Shown: in pieces, positions 8,004 to 16,036 of the stretch | How the letters are laid out: each line of letters begins with the position of its first letter | Position numbering within the stretch: the stretch's first letter is position 1 | Source: Bacteroidales bacterium | Lineage (GTDB): Bacteria; Bacteroidota; Bacteroidia; Bacteroidales; UBA7960 | Assembly (NCBI GenBank): GCA_007123065.1 | Contig: SKSI01000067.1 | Coordinates: 1-19,269, forward strand | Direction of reading: 5' to 3' | Length of the DNA: 19,269 nucleotides | The notes under the pieces: model-generated | The model's input: the letters and a program-made list of their open reading frames with translations, nothing else | Database searches by the model: none | What the model was told of the DNA's origin: nothing | Translations under genes and position numbers: made by a program

Positions 8004-8051
8004 CAAATCAACAAATCAACAATTCAACAAATCAACAATTCAACAAATCAA
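8004..8051. repeat. Tandem array of six 8-base units before folD
   Basis: Six head-to-tail copies of CAAwTCAA (w = A or T) run from 8004 to 8051, in the order A, A, T, A, T, A at the variable base; copies two to five thus alternate with a 16-base super-period. The array fills most of the 76 bases between the ffh stop and the folD start and ends eight bases before the folD ATG, in the expected leader. It is purine/pyrimidine skewed, with no G in the array. It is not coding in any sensible way, although one frame stays open through it from a GTG at 7994. Similar short CAA-rich repeats occur between genes in other Bacteroidota, by recollection. Confidence 0.8.
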
Positions 8052-8059
8052 CTTATTAC

Positions 8060-8941
8060 ATGAAGCTTATTGACGGAAAACAGATCGCGGCAACCATTAA
8101 GGATGAAATTGCTTCGGAAGTAAAAAGGATCAAAGACAACGATGGCAAAGTTCCGCATCTCGCGGCTATTCTGGTTGGCGAGGATCCGGCCAGTCAGACA
8201 TACGTTAACAATAAATCCAGGGCTTGTGACCGGGTAGGTTTTGATTCCTCAACTTACCGATTCCCTGTCGATGTGTCGGAAAAGGAGCTTCTGGATGCGG
8301 TGAATTTCATCAACAATGATCCTGAAATTGATGGACTGATTGTTCAGCTTCCCCTTCCGGATCATATTGACAATCAAAAAGTGATTCAGCAAATTCGTCC
8401 AGAGAAGGATGTTGACGGGTTTCATCCCGTTAATGTAGGCCGTATGACGATAGGGCTGCCATCTTATGTCTCTGCAACTCCTTTTGGTATCATGGAACTC
8501 ATGATGCGCAGCCGTATTGAAACGAAAGGAAAAAACTGCGTAATACTCGGACGAAGCAATATTGTCGGAAAACCTATGAGTTTGCTCATGGCACGCAACG
8601 AAGAGCCAGGCAATGCAACGGTAACGGTTTGTCACAGCAAAACGCAAAATCTTGCTGAGATCACATCCAGAGCGGATATTCTGATTGTCGCCATCGGACA
8701 ACCTGAGTTTGTTACTGCTGATATGGTTAAAGAGGGTGCAGTTGTTATTGATGTTGGAATTCACCGTGTACCTTCTTCCAAAACCAAATCCGGTTTTAAA
8801 TTGATTGGTGATGTGCGCTTTGATGAGGTATCGGAGAAGGCTTCATTCATTACTCCTGTGCCCGGAGGTGTTGGCCCAATGACGATTGTATCGCTGTTGA
8901 TGAATACCCTGAAGGCATCTAAAAAAGAGATATACGGATAG
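8060..8941 (+). CDS. folD: Bifunctional methylene-THF dehydrogenase / methenyl-THF cyclohydrolase FolD
   Basis: A 293-residue enzyme, normal for FolD. It oxidises 5,10-methylene-THF to methenyl-THF with NADP and hydrolyses that to 10-formyl-THF, supplying one-carbon units for purines and initiator fMet. Visible signatures: the catalytic region YVNNKSRAC with Lys52 (equivalent to E. coli Lys54), GLIVQLPLP, the KDVDGFHPVN block, the nucleotide-binding VILGRSNIVGKPM and the family signature PGGVGPMT (268-275). The frame is open from a GTG at 7994, but the ATG at 8060 starts the canonical MKLIDGKQIA and the preceding 22 codons are only the tandem repeat, so 8060 is chosen. It follows ffh by 76 bases and precedes queE by 24. 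Confidence 0.97.
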   Translation: MKLIDGKQIAATIKDEIASEVKRIKDNDGKVPHLAAILVGEDPASQTYVNNKSRACDRVGFDSSTYRFPVDVSEKELLDAVNFINNDPEIDGLIVQLPLPDHIDNQKVIQQIRPEKDVDGFHPVNVGRMTIGLPSYVSATPFGIMELMMRSRIETKGKNCVILGRSNIVGKPMSLLMARNEEPGNATVTVCHSKTQNLAEITSRADILIVAIGQPEFVTADMVKEGAVVIDVGIHRVPSSKTKSGFKLIGDVRFDEVSEKASFITPVPGGVGPMTIVSLLMNTLKASKKEIYG

Positions 8942-8965
8942 TTGAACTCCCGCCGGCTCATAAAT

Positions 8966-9598
8966 ATGTCTGAATCCGCAAAGGATTTGTTGAACAAAGG
9001 ATTGGTTCTTCCTGTGATGGAGATGTTTTATTCCGTCCAGGGAGAAGGTTTCAACACGGGAAAGCCTGCAGCATTTGTGCGCATAGGCGGCTGTGATGTC
9101 GGCTGCCACTGGTGCGACGTAAAAGAGGCCTGGGATGCATCCCTTCATCCACTCACAGATACAGAGGAGATTATTGCTTACTTATCCGGATTCCCGGCAA
9201 AATCAGTCGTTATAACGGGTGGTGAACCACTGAGCTATAACTTGTCCAGGCTCTGTAAGGGGCTAAAAGACCAAGGTGTAAAAATTTTTATTGAAACGTG
9301 TGGTGCTTATCCACTCAGTGGCAGTTTCGACTGGATCTGCCTGTCGCCGAAACAAAACCTGGATCCCCGCCCTGATATGCTGCAGATGGCAGACGAACTG
9401 AAAGTGATCATTCATCAAGCATCCGATCTTGAATGGGCAGCTCAGAATGCAGAACAGGTAAAAGATAGCTGTCTGCTGTATCTTCAGCCCGAATGGAGCA
9501 AGTACAATGAAATGCTTCCAAAGATCGTTGAATATGTAAAGAGTCATCCCCGGTGGATGGTCTCCCTGCAGGCGCATAAATTTATGAAAATCCCTTAA
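8966..9598 (+). CDS. queE: 7-carboxy-7-deazaguanine synthase QueE
   Basis: A 210-residue radical SAM enzyme that rearranges 6-carboxytetrahydropterin to 7-carboxy-7-deazaguanine, in the route to preQ0 and the tRNA base queuosine. The iron-sulfur cysteines are Cys43, Cys47 and Cys50 in GGCDVGCHWCD (CX3CX2C). The SAM-contacting TGGEP follows at 84-88, and the N-terminal FYSVQGEGFNTG and the C-terminal SLQAHKFMKIP (close to the usual SLQTHKYMNIP) are typical for the family. The frame begins at a TTG at 8942 directly behind the folD stop; the ATG at 8966 is preferred because the usual QueE beginning follows it. The other queuosine genes (queC, queD, folE-like) are not in the window. The PorE-like gene starts 13 bases later. 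Confidence 0.95.
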   Translation: MSESAKDLLNKGLVLPVMEMFYSVQGEGFNTGKPAAFVRIGGCDVGCHWCDVKEAWDASLHPLTDTEEIIAYLSGFPAKSVVITGGEPLSYNLSRLCKGLKDQGVKIFIETCGAYPLSGSFDWICLSPKQNLDPRPDMLQMADELKVIIHQASDLEWAAQNAEQVKDSCLLYLQPEWSKYNEMLPKIVEYVKSHPRWMVSLQAHKFMKIP

Positions 9599-9611
9599 AG
9601 CATACTTCCGG

Positions 9612-11558
9612 ATGCGTGTTTGTTTGATTCTTCTGCTGACGCTGTTTTTTTTCGGAATGGCCTCCTCTGAGTTGCATTCACAAACGGGTGAAGAGCTAAC
9701 CACTGGCAGCCGCAGGGCGCGACGAGCCTATCATCGTGCGGAGGAAGCGTGGCGATTGTATGATCAGCATGTTGCCGTAGAAGAGCTGAACAAGGCATTG
9801 GCCCGCGATCCTGATTTTATAGAAGCCCACCTTTTGCTTGCCGAGATCTATTATCAGAATGAAGCTTATGAGCTGAGTATCCAACCATTGCAAAAAGCGA
9901 TCGGGATCAATGAAGACTTTTTTCCGATGGCCGGATTCTATCTCGGAAGGTCCTACTTTTATACGGCGCGCTATCGTGAAGCTTTGGAGACCTTCGTGAC
10001 TATTGTAGACATTGGCAGGCTCAGAGCGCGTTTCCTGGATGAAAGCCGTAGGTATATCAAAAGCTGCGAATTTGCCCTGCACGCGATACAAAACCCGGTA
10101 CCTTATGATCCGCAGAATCCCGGTCCTGCCATCAATAGCAGGCATGCAGAATACAGTCCGGCTCTGACAGCCGACGAACAAACACTGATCTTCACAAGAA
10201 AGAAACCACTGGAAGGACATTGGTCAGGCACACCGGATCATTATCACGAGGATTTTTATGTGAGCCATTTTCGCGATGGCAGCTGGCAGAAAGCTGTAAA
10301 CATGGGACCACCCCTGAATACCGAAGGGAATGAAGGCGCTCAGACGATCACGGCCGATGGCCGCCATCTTTACTTTACAGCATGCAACCGTCCGGATGGC
10401 ATCGGCCGTTGCGATATCTATTATGCGGAACAGTCCGGGAAACAGTGGACCATGCCTGTTAACCCCGGACGACCTCTTAACTCAACCGGTTGGGACTCTC
10501 AACCGTCTGTATCTGCAGATGGGAACACCCTTTATTTCGCAAGCAGCAGACCAGGAAGTATCGGAAGTACAGATATCTGGAAAGCTACCAGAGAAGATAC
10601 AGGATCGTGGAATGAACCGGTTAACCTGGGTCCTGTGATTAATACCACGGGCAGGGAACTTTCACCATTTATTCATCCTGACAATCAAACACTGTATTTT
10701 GCCTCCGACGGACACCCGGGGATGGGCCGGCTTGATGTTTTTTTAAGCCGTCGCCAGGAAGATGGCAGCTGGGGAGAACCTGTGAACCTGGGCTATCCGG
10801 TCAACACCCATGGCGATGAGTTTGCTCTAATCGTTTCAACGTCAGGGAAAAACGCCTGGTTCGCATCCGATATGGAGGGCGGTTTTGGTGAGAGTGATCT
10901 GTATGTGATTGAACTTTATCCTGAAGCGCGCCCCCGTCCGGTTACCTACATGAAGGGGGTTGTATATGACGTTGAAACAAATGAACCCCTGAAAGCAGAC
11001 TTCGAACTGATAAACCTCGAAAACGGAGCACGGATCACAACATCATCTTCCGATCCCGTTAATGGCACCTTTCTGGTATCTATTCCAACCGGCAAGGATC
11101 TGGGACTGCATGTTGTCAAAAACAACTATCTGTTTTTTTCGGAATATTTTAGCTATGGAGAAACCCGTACTGCCATTGAACCCTATGAACGTGATATCCC
11201 GCTGCAACCTATTCACGAGGGTTTTCGTGTTGTGTTACGCAATGTTTTTTTTGATACCGACAGTTACACTCTCAAGCCATCATCGTTGCCTGAACTGGAA
11301 AGGCTTTTGTTGCTTTTGGAGCAGAACCCCGGTCTGAACATTGAGATCAGCGGGCACACAGACGATACAGGATCTTTTGAATACAACCTGTCACTTTCTG
11401 AAAAACGTGCACGGCGCGTATACGATTTTCTCGTTGAAGAGGGGATCGATCCGGAACGCCTCCGGTATGCAGGCTATGCGGATACACAACCCGTTGACAC
11501 GAACCAGACCGAAGAAGGCAGAGCCATGAACAGAAGAACAGAATTCCGTGTGTTGTAA
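9612..11558 (+). CDS. PorE-like protein: TPR, PD40 propeller, regulatory-domain fold, OmpA C-domain
   Basis: A 648-residue exported protein. Residues 1-24 are a signal peptide (hydrophobic LILLLTLFFFGMA, ending LHSQ). Two to three TPR units follow (about 30-140), then a six-bladed-type beta-propeller built of PD40/WD40-like repeats (about 165-435, recurring 'S.DG.TLYF.S….G..DI'). A carboxypeptidase-regulatory-like beta domain spans about 446-530 and an OmpA/MotB peptidoglycan-binding domain about 540-648. Asp584 in SGHTDDTG and Arg599 in LSEKRA are 15 residues apart, as in E. coli OmpA (Asp271/Arg286), so diaminopimelate binding should be intact. The domain order equals that of Porphyromonas gingivalis PorE of the type IX secretion system, but such proteins have many paralogues, so a T9SS role is inferred, not shown. 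It is the last of the ffh-folD-queE series. Confidence 0.85.
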   Translation: MRVCLILLLTLFFFGMASSELHSQTGEELTTGSRRARRAYHRAEEAWRLYDQHVAVEELNKALARDPDFIEAHLLLAEIYYQNEAYELSIQPLQKAIGINEDFFPMAGFYLGRSYFYTARYREALETFVTIVDIGRLRARFLDESRRYIKSCEFALHAIQNPVPYDPQNPGPAINSRHAEYSPALTADEQTLIFTRKKPLEGHWSGTPDHYHEDFYVSHFRDGSWQKAVNMGPPLNTEGNEGAQTITADGRHLYFTACNRPDGIGRCDIYYAEQSGKQWTMPVNPGRPLNSTGWDSQPSVSADGNTLYFASSRPGSIGSTDIWKATREDTGSWNEPVNLGPVINTTGRELSPFIHPDNQTLYFASDGHPGMGRLDVFLSRRQEDGSWGEPVNLGYPVNTHGDEFALIVSTSGKNAWFASDMEGGFGESDLYVIELYPEARPRPVTYMKGVVYDVETNEPLKADFELINLENGARITTSSSDPVNGTFLVSIPTGKDLGLHVVKNNYLFFSEYFSYGETRTAIEPYERDIPLQPIHEGFRVVLRNVFFDTDSYTLKPSSLPELERLLLLLEQNPGLNIEISGHTDDTGSFEYNLSLSEKRARRVYDFLVEEGIDPERLRYAGYADTQPVDTNQTEEGRAMNRRTEFRVL

Positions 11559-11678
11559 AACAACCCGTAAGACACCAATGCGTGATAAAATGGCTGCTTT
11601 TTTGTGATCATTTCGAGTGTGTCTTCTTTGCCAGGCTTGACTTATGCCCATTGTTGAAAATTATTTTCGCGCAAATAG

Positions 11679-11709
11679 TTGTTGGCAGTATGGAGAATGT
11701 GTATTTTTG
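11679..11709 (+). promoter_or_regulatory. Putative Bacteroidota-type promoter of dnaB
   Basis: TATTTTTG at 11702-11709 is an exact -7 consensus (TAnnTTTG). Two overlapping TTG triplets at 11679-11681 and 11682-11684 give spacers of 20 and 17 bases, both in the accepted range. Transcription would start around 11715, which places the ATGs at 11690 and possibly 11714 upstream of, or at, the transcript end and favours translation from 11735. Confidence 0.6.
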
Positions 11710-11734
11710 GGCTATGGAACAAAAAGGGCAAAAA

Positions 11735-13246
11735 ATGCGGGATGTATCCGCAAAGAAAGACAGAAAAGTCTTTTATTCTTTGGATTACAGCGATCACGGA
11801 CGTGTCCCCCCACAAGCCATTGATCTCGAAGAAGCCGTTTTAGGGGCAATGATGCTGGAGCAAAATGCGCTGAACAGCGTCATTGAATTTCTAAAACCGG
11901 ATGTGTTTTACAAAGAAGCCCATCAAAAAATATTTGCTGCCATACACGATCTCTTTGCAGATAGCAAACCTGTTGATATATTAACGGTTACAGACCGCCT
12001 GAAACAAAAAGGGGAGCTGGATCTTGCCGGGGGCGCATACACCATATCCATGCTCACCAATCGAGTTGCCAGCTCCGCCAATGTTGAATACCACGCACGT
12101 ATCGTGCAGCAAAAATTCATGCAGCGCGAGCTGATCAGAATAAGCTCAGATATCATCAAAGACTCTTACGAAGATACTACTGATGTGTTTGACATTCTGG
12201 ATAAAGCGGAAAAAGACCTGTTCTCCGTAAGTGAAACAAACCTGCGCAGGAATTATGATGATATGCACTCCCTGGTGAAGCAGGCGATCGAACAAATTGA
12301 AAATGCCAAAAACCAGGAAGGACACATCAGTGGCGTCCCCAGTGGCTATACGGACCTGGACCGAATAACAGCAGGATGGCAGAGATCAGACCTGATCGTG
12401 CTCGCCGCACGTCCGGGTATGGGTAAAACGGCTTTCATGCTTACGATGGCCAGAAATATGGCCGTCGACTTTAAAAAGCCCATTGCTGTTTTTTCCCTTG
12501 AGATGGCCGGTGTGCAGCTCGTTACCAGGCTGATCGCCAGCGAAACAGAGCTTGCTGCAGACAAACTGAAGAGAGGTCAGCTTGAAGATTATGAATGGGA
12601 ACAGCTTAATGCACGTCTGGGCTCACTGACAGATGCCCCCCTGTATATTGACGATACACCTGCGTTATCCATTTTTGAACTCCGTGCCAAATGCCGGCGC
12701 CTGAAAGCACAGCACAATATTGAAATGGTGATTGTTGACTATTTGCAGCTTATGACAGCAGGGTCCGATAACCACAGAGGCAACAGAGAGCAGGAGATCA
12801 GCAACATATCCAGGTCGATGAAAAGCCTTGCCAAAGAATTAAATATCCCTGTTTTGGCCATTTCCCAGCTGAGCAGGGCGGTAGAAACAAGGGGAGGCTC
12901 CAAACGCCCGATCCTCTCCGACTTGCGTGAATCAGGTGCCATCGAGCAGGATGCGGATATGGTAATGTTTATATACCGACCCGAGTATTACCAGATCACT
13001 GAAGATGAACAGGGCAATTCCACCCAGGGACTTGCAGAGCTGATCGTTGCCAAGCACAGAAATGGAGCCCTGGATACGGTAAGCCTGCGGTTTATTCAGA
13101 ATTTTGCCAAATTTGCCGATTATGACTCGGAAGGGTTTGGCGGAATGAGTGAATTAAAGCCATCCGATGACTTTGATGACCAGCCCAATACGTTCACCAT
13201 CCCATCCAAGATGAATGATATGGATGATGATGATGTACCTTTTTGA
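11735..13246 (+). CDS. dnaB: Replicative DNA helicase DnaB
   Basis: A 503-residue hexameric 5'-3' helicase that unwinds the replication fork and binds primase. N-terminal domain: PPQAIDLEEAVLGAMM, typical for DnaB, at about 29-44. RecA-like C-terminal domain: Walker A RPGMGKT (226-232), Walker B VIVDYLQLM with Asp335, and the late SKRPILSDLRESGAIEQDAD block. The length is usual and there is no intein. The frame is open back to a GTG at 11582, but a promoter-like -33/-7 pair lies inside that stretch (11679-11709), so those codons are not part of the gene. ATGs at 11690, 11714 and 11735 are in frame; I use 11735, which leaves a short leader, and 11714 is the main alternative. It is transcribed separately from the PorE-like gene 176 bases upstream. 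Confidence 0.95.
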   Translation: MRDVSAKKDRKVFYSLDYSDHGRVPPQAIDLEEAVLGAMMLEQNALNSVIEFLKPDVFYKEAHQKIFAAIHDLFADSKPVDILTVTDRLKQKGELDLAGGAYTISMLTNRVASSANVEYHARIVQQKFMQRELIRISSDIIKDSYEDTTDVFDILDKAEKDLFSVSETNLRRNYDDMHSLVKQAIEQIENAKNQEGHISGVPSGYTDLDRITAGWQRSDLIVLAARPGMGKTAFMLTMARNMAVDFKKPIAVFSLEMAGVQLVTRLIASETELAADKLKRGQLEDYEWEQLNARLGSLTDAPLYIDDTPALSIFELRAKCRRLKAQHNIEMVIVDYLQLMTAGSDNHRGNREQEISNISRSMKSLAKELNIPVLAISQLSRAVETRGGSKRPILSDLRESGAIEQDADMVMFIYRPEYYQITEDEQGNSTQGLAELIVAKHRNGALDTVSLRFIQNFAKFADYDSEGFGGMSELKPSDDFDDQPNTFTIPSKMNDMDDDDVPF

Positions 13247-13362
13247 TCCCTGCAGCTTGCTTGCCGATTCAAATACCTGGTGATTTTTTGCCCCATTCGT
13301 TAAAAATGGTTAAGGCAAACAATCTGACAGTACCCGTGTTTCGTTTTAATGGAGGGAATGAA

Positions 13363-13370
13363 TATTTTTG
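13363..13370 (+). promoter_or_regulatory. Putative -7 element for the exported amidotransferase-like gene
   Basis: TATTTTTG at 13363-13370 matches TAnnTTTG exactly and ends 24 bases before the ATG at 13395. The -33 region has only a TTTCG near 13339-13343 in place of TTTG. The gap 13247-13394 after dnaB has no clear terminator hairpin. Confidence 0.5.
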
Positions 13371-13394
13371 TATGTATGTTAACCTGATTTAGTT

Positions 13395-14666
13395 ATGCTG
13401 AAATCCATAAAATTCTTGTTTCTTGTATTGCTGCTTGGAGCGCACCTTTCTTTACAGGCCGCCCAGATTCTCATCCCGATGGATAACAGTCAGCGCAACC
13501 ACCTTAAAGCCTATGGAATAGCCTATTATGTACTTACCTACGATGTGGAGGTAAGCTGGCTGCTCAATTACCGGGGTGGGAGCTTTATGTTCGAATACCA
13601 ACCTGAATTTGAACAGGAATTAATGGTGCGGGGCGTTACTCATCAGGTGATTGCAGATGTGCAGGCAGCAGGGATATTACACGAGATTGCCGATCCGGAA
13701 GTTAACATGGAAGAGATCCGCCTGCATACAGTACCTCGCATAGCCGTTTATACTCCGCCAAACAGCCTTCCCTGGGATGATGCAGTTACCCTGGCTCTGA
13801 CCTATGCCGAAATCCCTTATGATGAAGTGTATGATGATGAGGTGCTGGCAGGGATGCTTCCTATGTACGATTGGCTGCATTTGCATCATGAAGATTTTAC
13901 CGGCCAGTTTGGCAAGTTCTGGCTGGCTTTTCGTAATGCCGACTGGTACAAAGAAGATGTGCGGCTTGCCGAGGAAACAGCCCGTCGACATGGCTTTTCA
14001 CAGGTTGCCCATCTAAAGCTGGCAGTTGCTAAAGGTGTACGTGATTTCGTGCTTGGTGGTGGCTATATGTTTGCTATGTGTTCCGCCCCGGAAAGCATTG
14101 ACATCGCGCTGGCAGCAGAAGGTGTGGATATTCTGCATGAAGTGTATAACGGAACACCACCTGAACCTGATGCGCAGGAGCGACTGGATTTCAGCCGGTC
14201 TTTTGCGTTTGAGAACTTCAGAATTGTTCCGGATCCCAATATCTATGAAAAGTCAAACATTGACGTCCCTAAAACAGGGCGCAATCAGGCAACGGACTTC
14301 TTTACACTATTTGAGTTCTCTGCCAAATGGGATCCAATCCCCACCATGCTTACACAAAACCACGAAAGGGTGGTTAAAGGTTTTATGGGCCAGACAACCG
14401 CTTTCAGAAGAGAGACCGTAAAGCCAACCGTTACCATCCTTGGTGAAAACAGGTCAAAAGATGAGGTTCGTTACCTGCATGGCACCTTGGGGAACGGTAC
14501 TTTTACTTTCTTAGGTGGCCATGATCCGGAGGATTACCGCCATCACGTTGGGGATCCCCCTACCGATCTGGATCTGTTTCCAAACTCACCCGGATACCGA
14601 CTTATACTGAATAATGTATTGTTCCCGGCAGCGAAGCAGGATCCTCTTAAGACATATAAGCAATAG
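13395..14666 (+). CDS. Exported protein with class I glutamine-amidotransferase-like fold (often labelled asparagine synthetase B)
   Basis: A 423-residue protein with a signal peptide (MLKSIKFLFLVLLLGAHLSLQAA), so it acts outside the cytoplasm. The central part has a GGGYMFAMCSAPES element with Cys229 placed as in the nucleophile elbow of class I amidotransferase/ThuA-like folds (compare GGG..G.C.G). The C-terminal GTFTFLGGHDPEDYRHH block with His376 and Glu379 resembles the 'H.PE' element of those folds. Several other His clusters occur, for example WLHLHHEDF. From memory, relatives in Bacteroidota carry the name 'asparagine synthetase B', but none of its parts, the N-terminal catalytic Cys of class II amidotransferases or the ATP-pyrophosphatase domain, is visible. 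Reaction unknown. It has its own promoter and runs tail to tail into folA, five bases between the stops. Confidence 0.6.
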   Translation: MLKSIKFLFLVLLLGAHLSLQAAQILIPMDNSQRNHLKAYGIAYYVLTYDVEVSWLLNYRGGSFMFEYQPEFEQELMVRGVTHQVIADVQAAGILHEIADPEVNMEEIRLHTVPRIAVYTPPNSLPWDDAVTLALTYAEIPYDEVYDDEVLAGMLPMYDWLHLHHEDFTGQFGKFWLAFRNADWYKEDVRLAEETARRHGFSQVAHLKLAVAKGVRDFVLGGGYMFAMCSAPESIDIALAAEGVDILHEVYNGTPPEPDAQERLDFSRSFAFENFRIVPDPNIYEKSNIDVPKTGRNQATDFFTLFEFSAKWDPIPTMLTQNHERVVKGFMGQTTAFRRETVKPTVTILGENRSKDEVRYLHGTLGNGTFTFLGGHDPEDYRHHVGDPPTDLDLFPNSPGYRLILNNVLFPAAKQDPLKTYKQ

Positions 14667-14671
14667 ATGGT

Positions 14672-15181
14672 TTAACCACAGCGTGCAGACTTCTTTTTCT
14701 TGTAAACCTGAAAAGCATAGGGGTATTTGTTCTTTTCATCAGGTTCATGGTCTTGATTATCAATCATGTCCCACTTTTCCGGATTAATTTCAGGGAAGAA
14801 TGCATCGCCGTCAAAATTGGCATATATTCGCGTGATCAGGAGCCTTCGCGTATAAAACAGATCGATGAATTGTCTGTATATCTCTGAACCGCCGGCTACA
14901 AATACATCTTTTTCGCCTTTAACCAGTTTGATGGCATCTTTAATTGAGTGCACGACATCAGCGCCTTCTGCATCATAACCTTCCTTACTTGTCAGGATGA
15001 TGGTTCTTCTGCCTTTTAGAGGCTTGCCGATTGATTCAAAAGTTTTGCGACCCATAATCATGGTATGTCCCATCGTGCATTCCTTAAAATGCTTCAGGTC
15101 TGCCGGCATATGCCAGATCAGTTTGTTCTCGCTACCTATTACGTTGTTGTTGGCAACAGCAGCAATGAGCGATAATTTCAT
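14672..15181 (-). CDS. folA: Dihydrofolate reductase
   Basis: A 169-residue NADPH-dependent enzyme that reduces dihydrofolate to tetrahydrofolate and so restores the cofactor consumed by ThyA. Signatures: the start MKLSLIAAVANNNVIG, LIWHMPADLKHF with the active-site Asp28, the NADPH-binding MGRKTFESIGKPLKGRR, and VAGGSEIYRQF. All are intact and the length is typical for chromosomal enzymes. The C-terminus ends in a basic stretch (YKKKKSARCG), which is unremarkable. It follows thyA by 29 bases on the same strand and is the last gene of the run. Its stop lies five bases from the stop of the converging exported protein, without a visible terminator. Confidence 0.96.
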   Translation of the reverse strand: MKLSLIAAVANNNVIGSENKLIWHMPADLKHFKECTMGHTMIMGRKTFESIGKPLKGRRTIILTSKEGYDAEGADVVHSIKDAIKLVKGEKDVFVAGGSEIYRQFIDLFYTRRLLITRIYANFDGDAFFPEINPEKWDMIDNQDHEPDEKNKYPYAFQVYKKKKSARCG

Positions 15182-15210
15182 GATTCTTGGTTTTGGTTCA
15201 TATTTTATGG

Positions 15211-16002
15211 CTAAACTGCTACATCTGCTTTTATATGTGGGTGTGGATTATAGCCAGTCAATTGAAAGTCATCATAATGAAAGTCGAATATCCCTTTTCG
15301 TTCAGGATTCAGTTTCATAACAGGCATTGGTCTTGTCTCTCTGCCCAGTTGTAGTCTGGCCTGATCCAGGTGATTTAGATACAGATGAACATCTCCAAAA
15401 GTATGTATAAAATCACCGGGCTTCAAGTCGCAAACCTGGGCAAGCATTAATGTAAGCAGCGAATAGGAGGCAATATTGAAAGGAACGCCCAAAAAGGTAT
15501 CGGCGCTGCGTTGGTAAAGCTGGCACGACAACTTCCCTTCTGCAACATAAAACTGAAAAATGACATGGCAGGGTGGGAGGGCCATCTGTTTTATCTGACC
15601 TACATTCCAGGCACTGACCATCAGTCTGCGCGAGTCGGGGTTGCGTTTTATCTGGTTAACGAGATCGCTGATCTGATCGATGTGGCCATCTCTTGTTGGC
15701 CAGCTTCTCCACTGTGCACCATATATAGGTCCGAGGTTGCCATCTGGGTCTGCCCATTCATCCCATATCCGAACACCGTTTTCATTCAGGTAACCAATAT
15801 TTGTATCCCCATTGAGAAACCACAACAGCTCGTGTATGATGGACTTTGTGTGTAGTTTTTTGGTAGTAATCAGCGGAAAGCCTTCTGACAGGTTGAAACG
15901 CATTTGATAACCGAAGACACTGAGTGTTCCGGTGCCTGTACGGTCATCTTTTTTAACTCCTTTAGCCAGAATGTGATCCAAAAGGTCCAGATATTGTTTC
16001 AT
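15211..16002 (-). CDS. thyA: Thymidylate synthase
   Basis: A 263-residue enzyme that methylates dUMP to dTMP using methylene-THF and releases dihydrofolate. The catalytic Cys145 sits in ALPPCH, one position from E. coli Cys146. DRTGTGT (near residue 20), the ELLWFLNGDTN block, RRLMVSAWN (phosphate-binding arginines), QRSADTFLGVPFNIASY and the C-terminal HPHIKADVAV complete the family pattern, including the closing C-terminal valine. The methylene-THF-using (ThyA) type is unmistakable. The ATG at 16002 gives the standard MKQYLDLL start. Between nupC and thyA lie 77 bases holding a 7-base repeat array and a short stem-loop at 16017-16030. No promoter-like element is present, which suggests transcription from upstream. 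Confidence 0.97.
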   Translation of the reverse strand: MKQYLDLLDHILAKGVKKDDRTGTGTLSVFGYQMRFNLSEGFPLITTKKLHTKSIIHELLWFLNGDTNIGYLNENGVRIWDEWADPDGNLGPIYGAQWRSWPTRDGHIDQISDLVNQIKRNPDSRRLMVSAWNVGQIKQMALPPCHVIFQFYVAEGKLSCQLYQRSADTFLGVPFNIASYSLLTLMLAQVCDLKPGDFIHTFGDVHLYLNHLDQARLQLGRETRPMPVMKLNPERKGIFDFHYDDFQLTGYNPHPHIKADVAV

Positions 16003-16016
16003 TTTTTAAAATTTAA

Positions 16017-16030
16017 ACGCAATTTTGCGT
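16017..16030 (-). other. Short stem-loop in the thyA leader
   Basis: ACGCAA at 16017-16022 and TTGCGT at 16025-16030 are complementary around two bases, so a five-pair stem with a four-base loop is possible 14-28 bases before the thyA start codon. It is small and AT-closed; a regulatory role is only a possibility. Confidence 0.25.
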
Positions 16031-16036
16031 CTTTTC

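Noticed and set aside
7994..8059. Upstream in-frame extension of folD from GTG
   Set aside because: It encodes only the repeat-derived Asn/Gln/Thr-rich tract, and the ATG at 8060 begins the universal FolD N-terminus.
8249..8764. 171-codon minus-strand frame opposite folD
   Set aside because: FolD is certain on the plus strand; the opposite translation shows no family features.
9696..10220. 174-codon minus-strand frame opposite the PorE-like gene
   Set aside because: No motif, no promoter element, and it overlaps well-supported TPR and propeller coding sequence.
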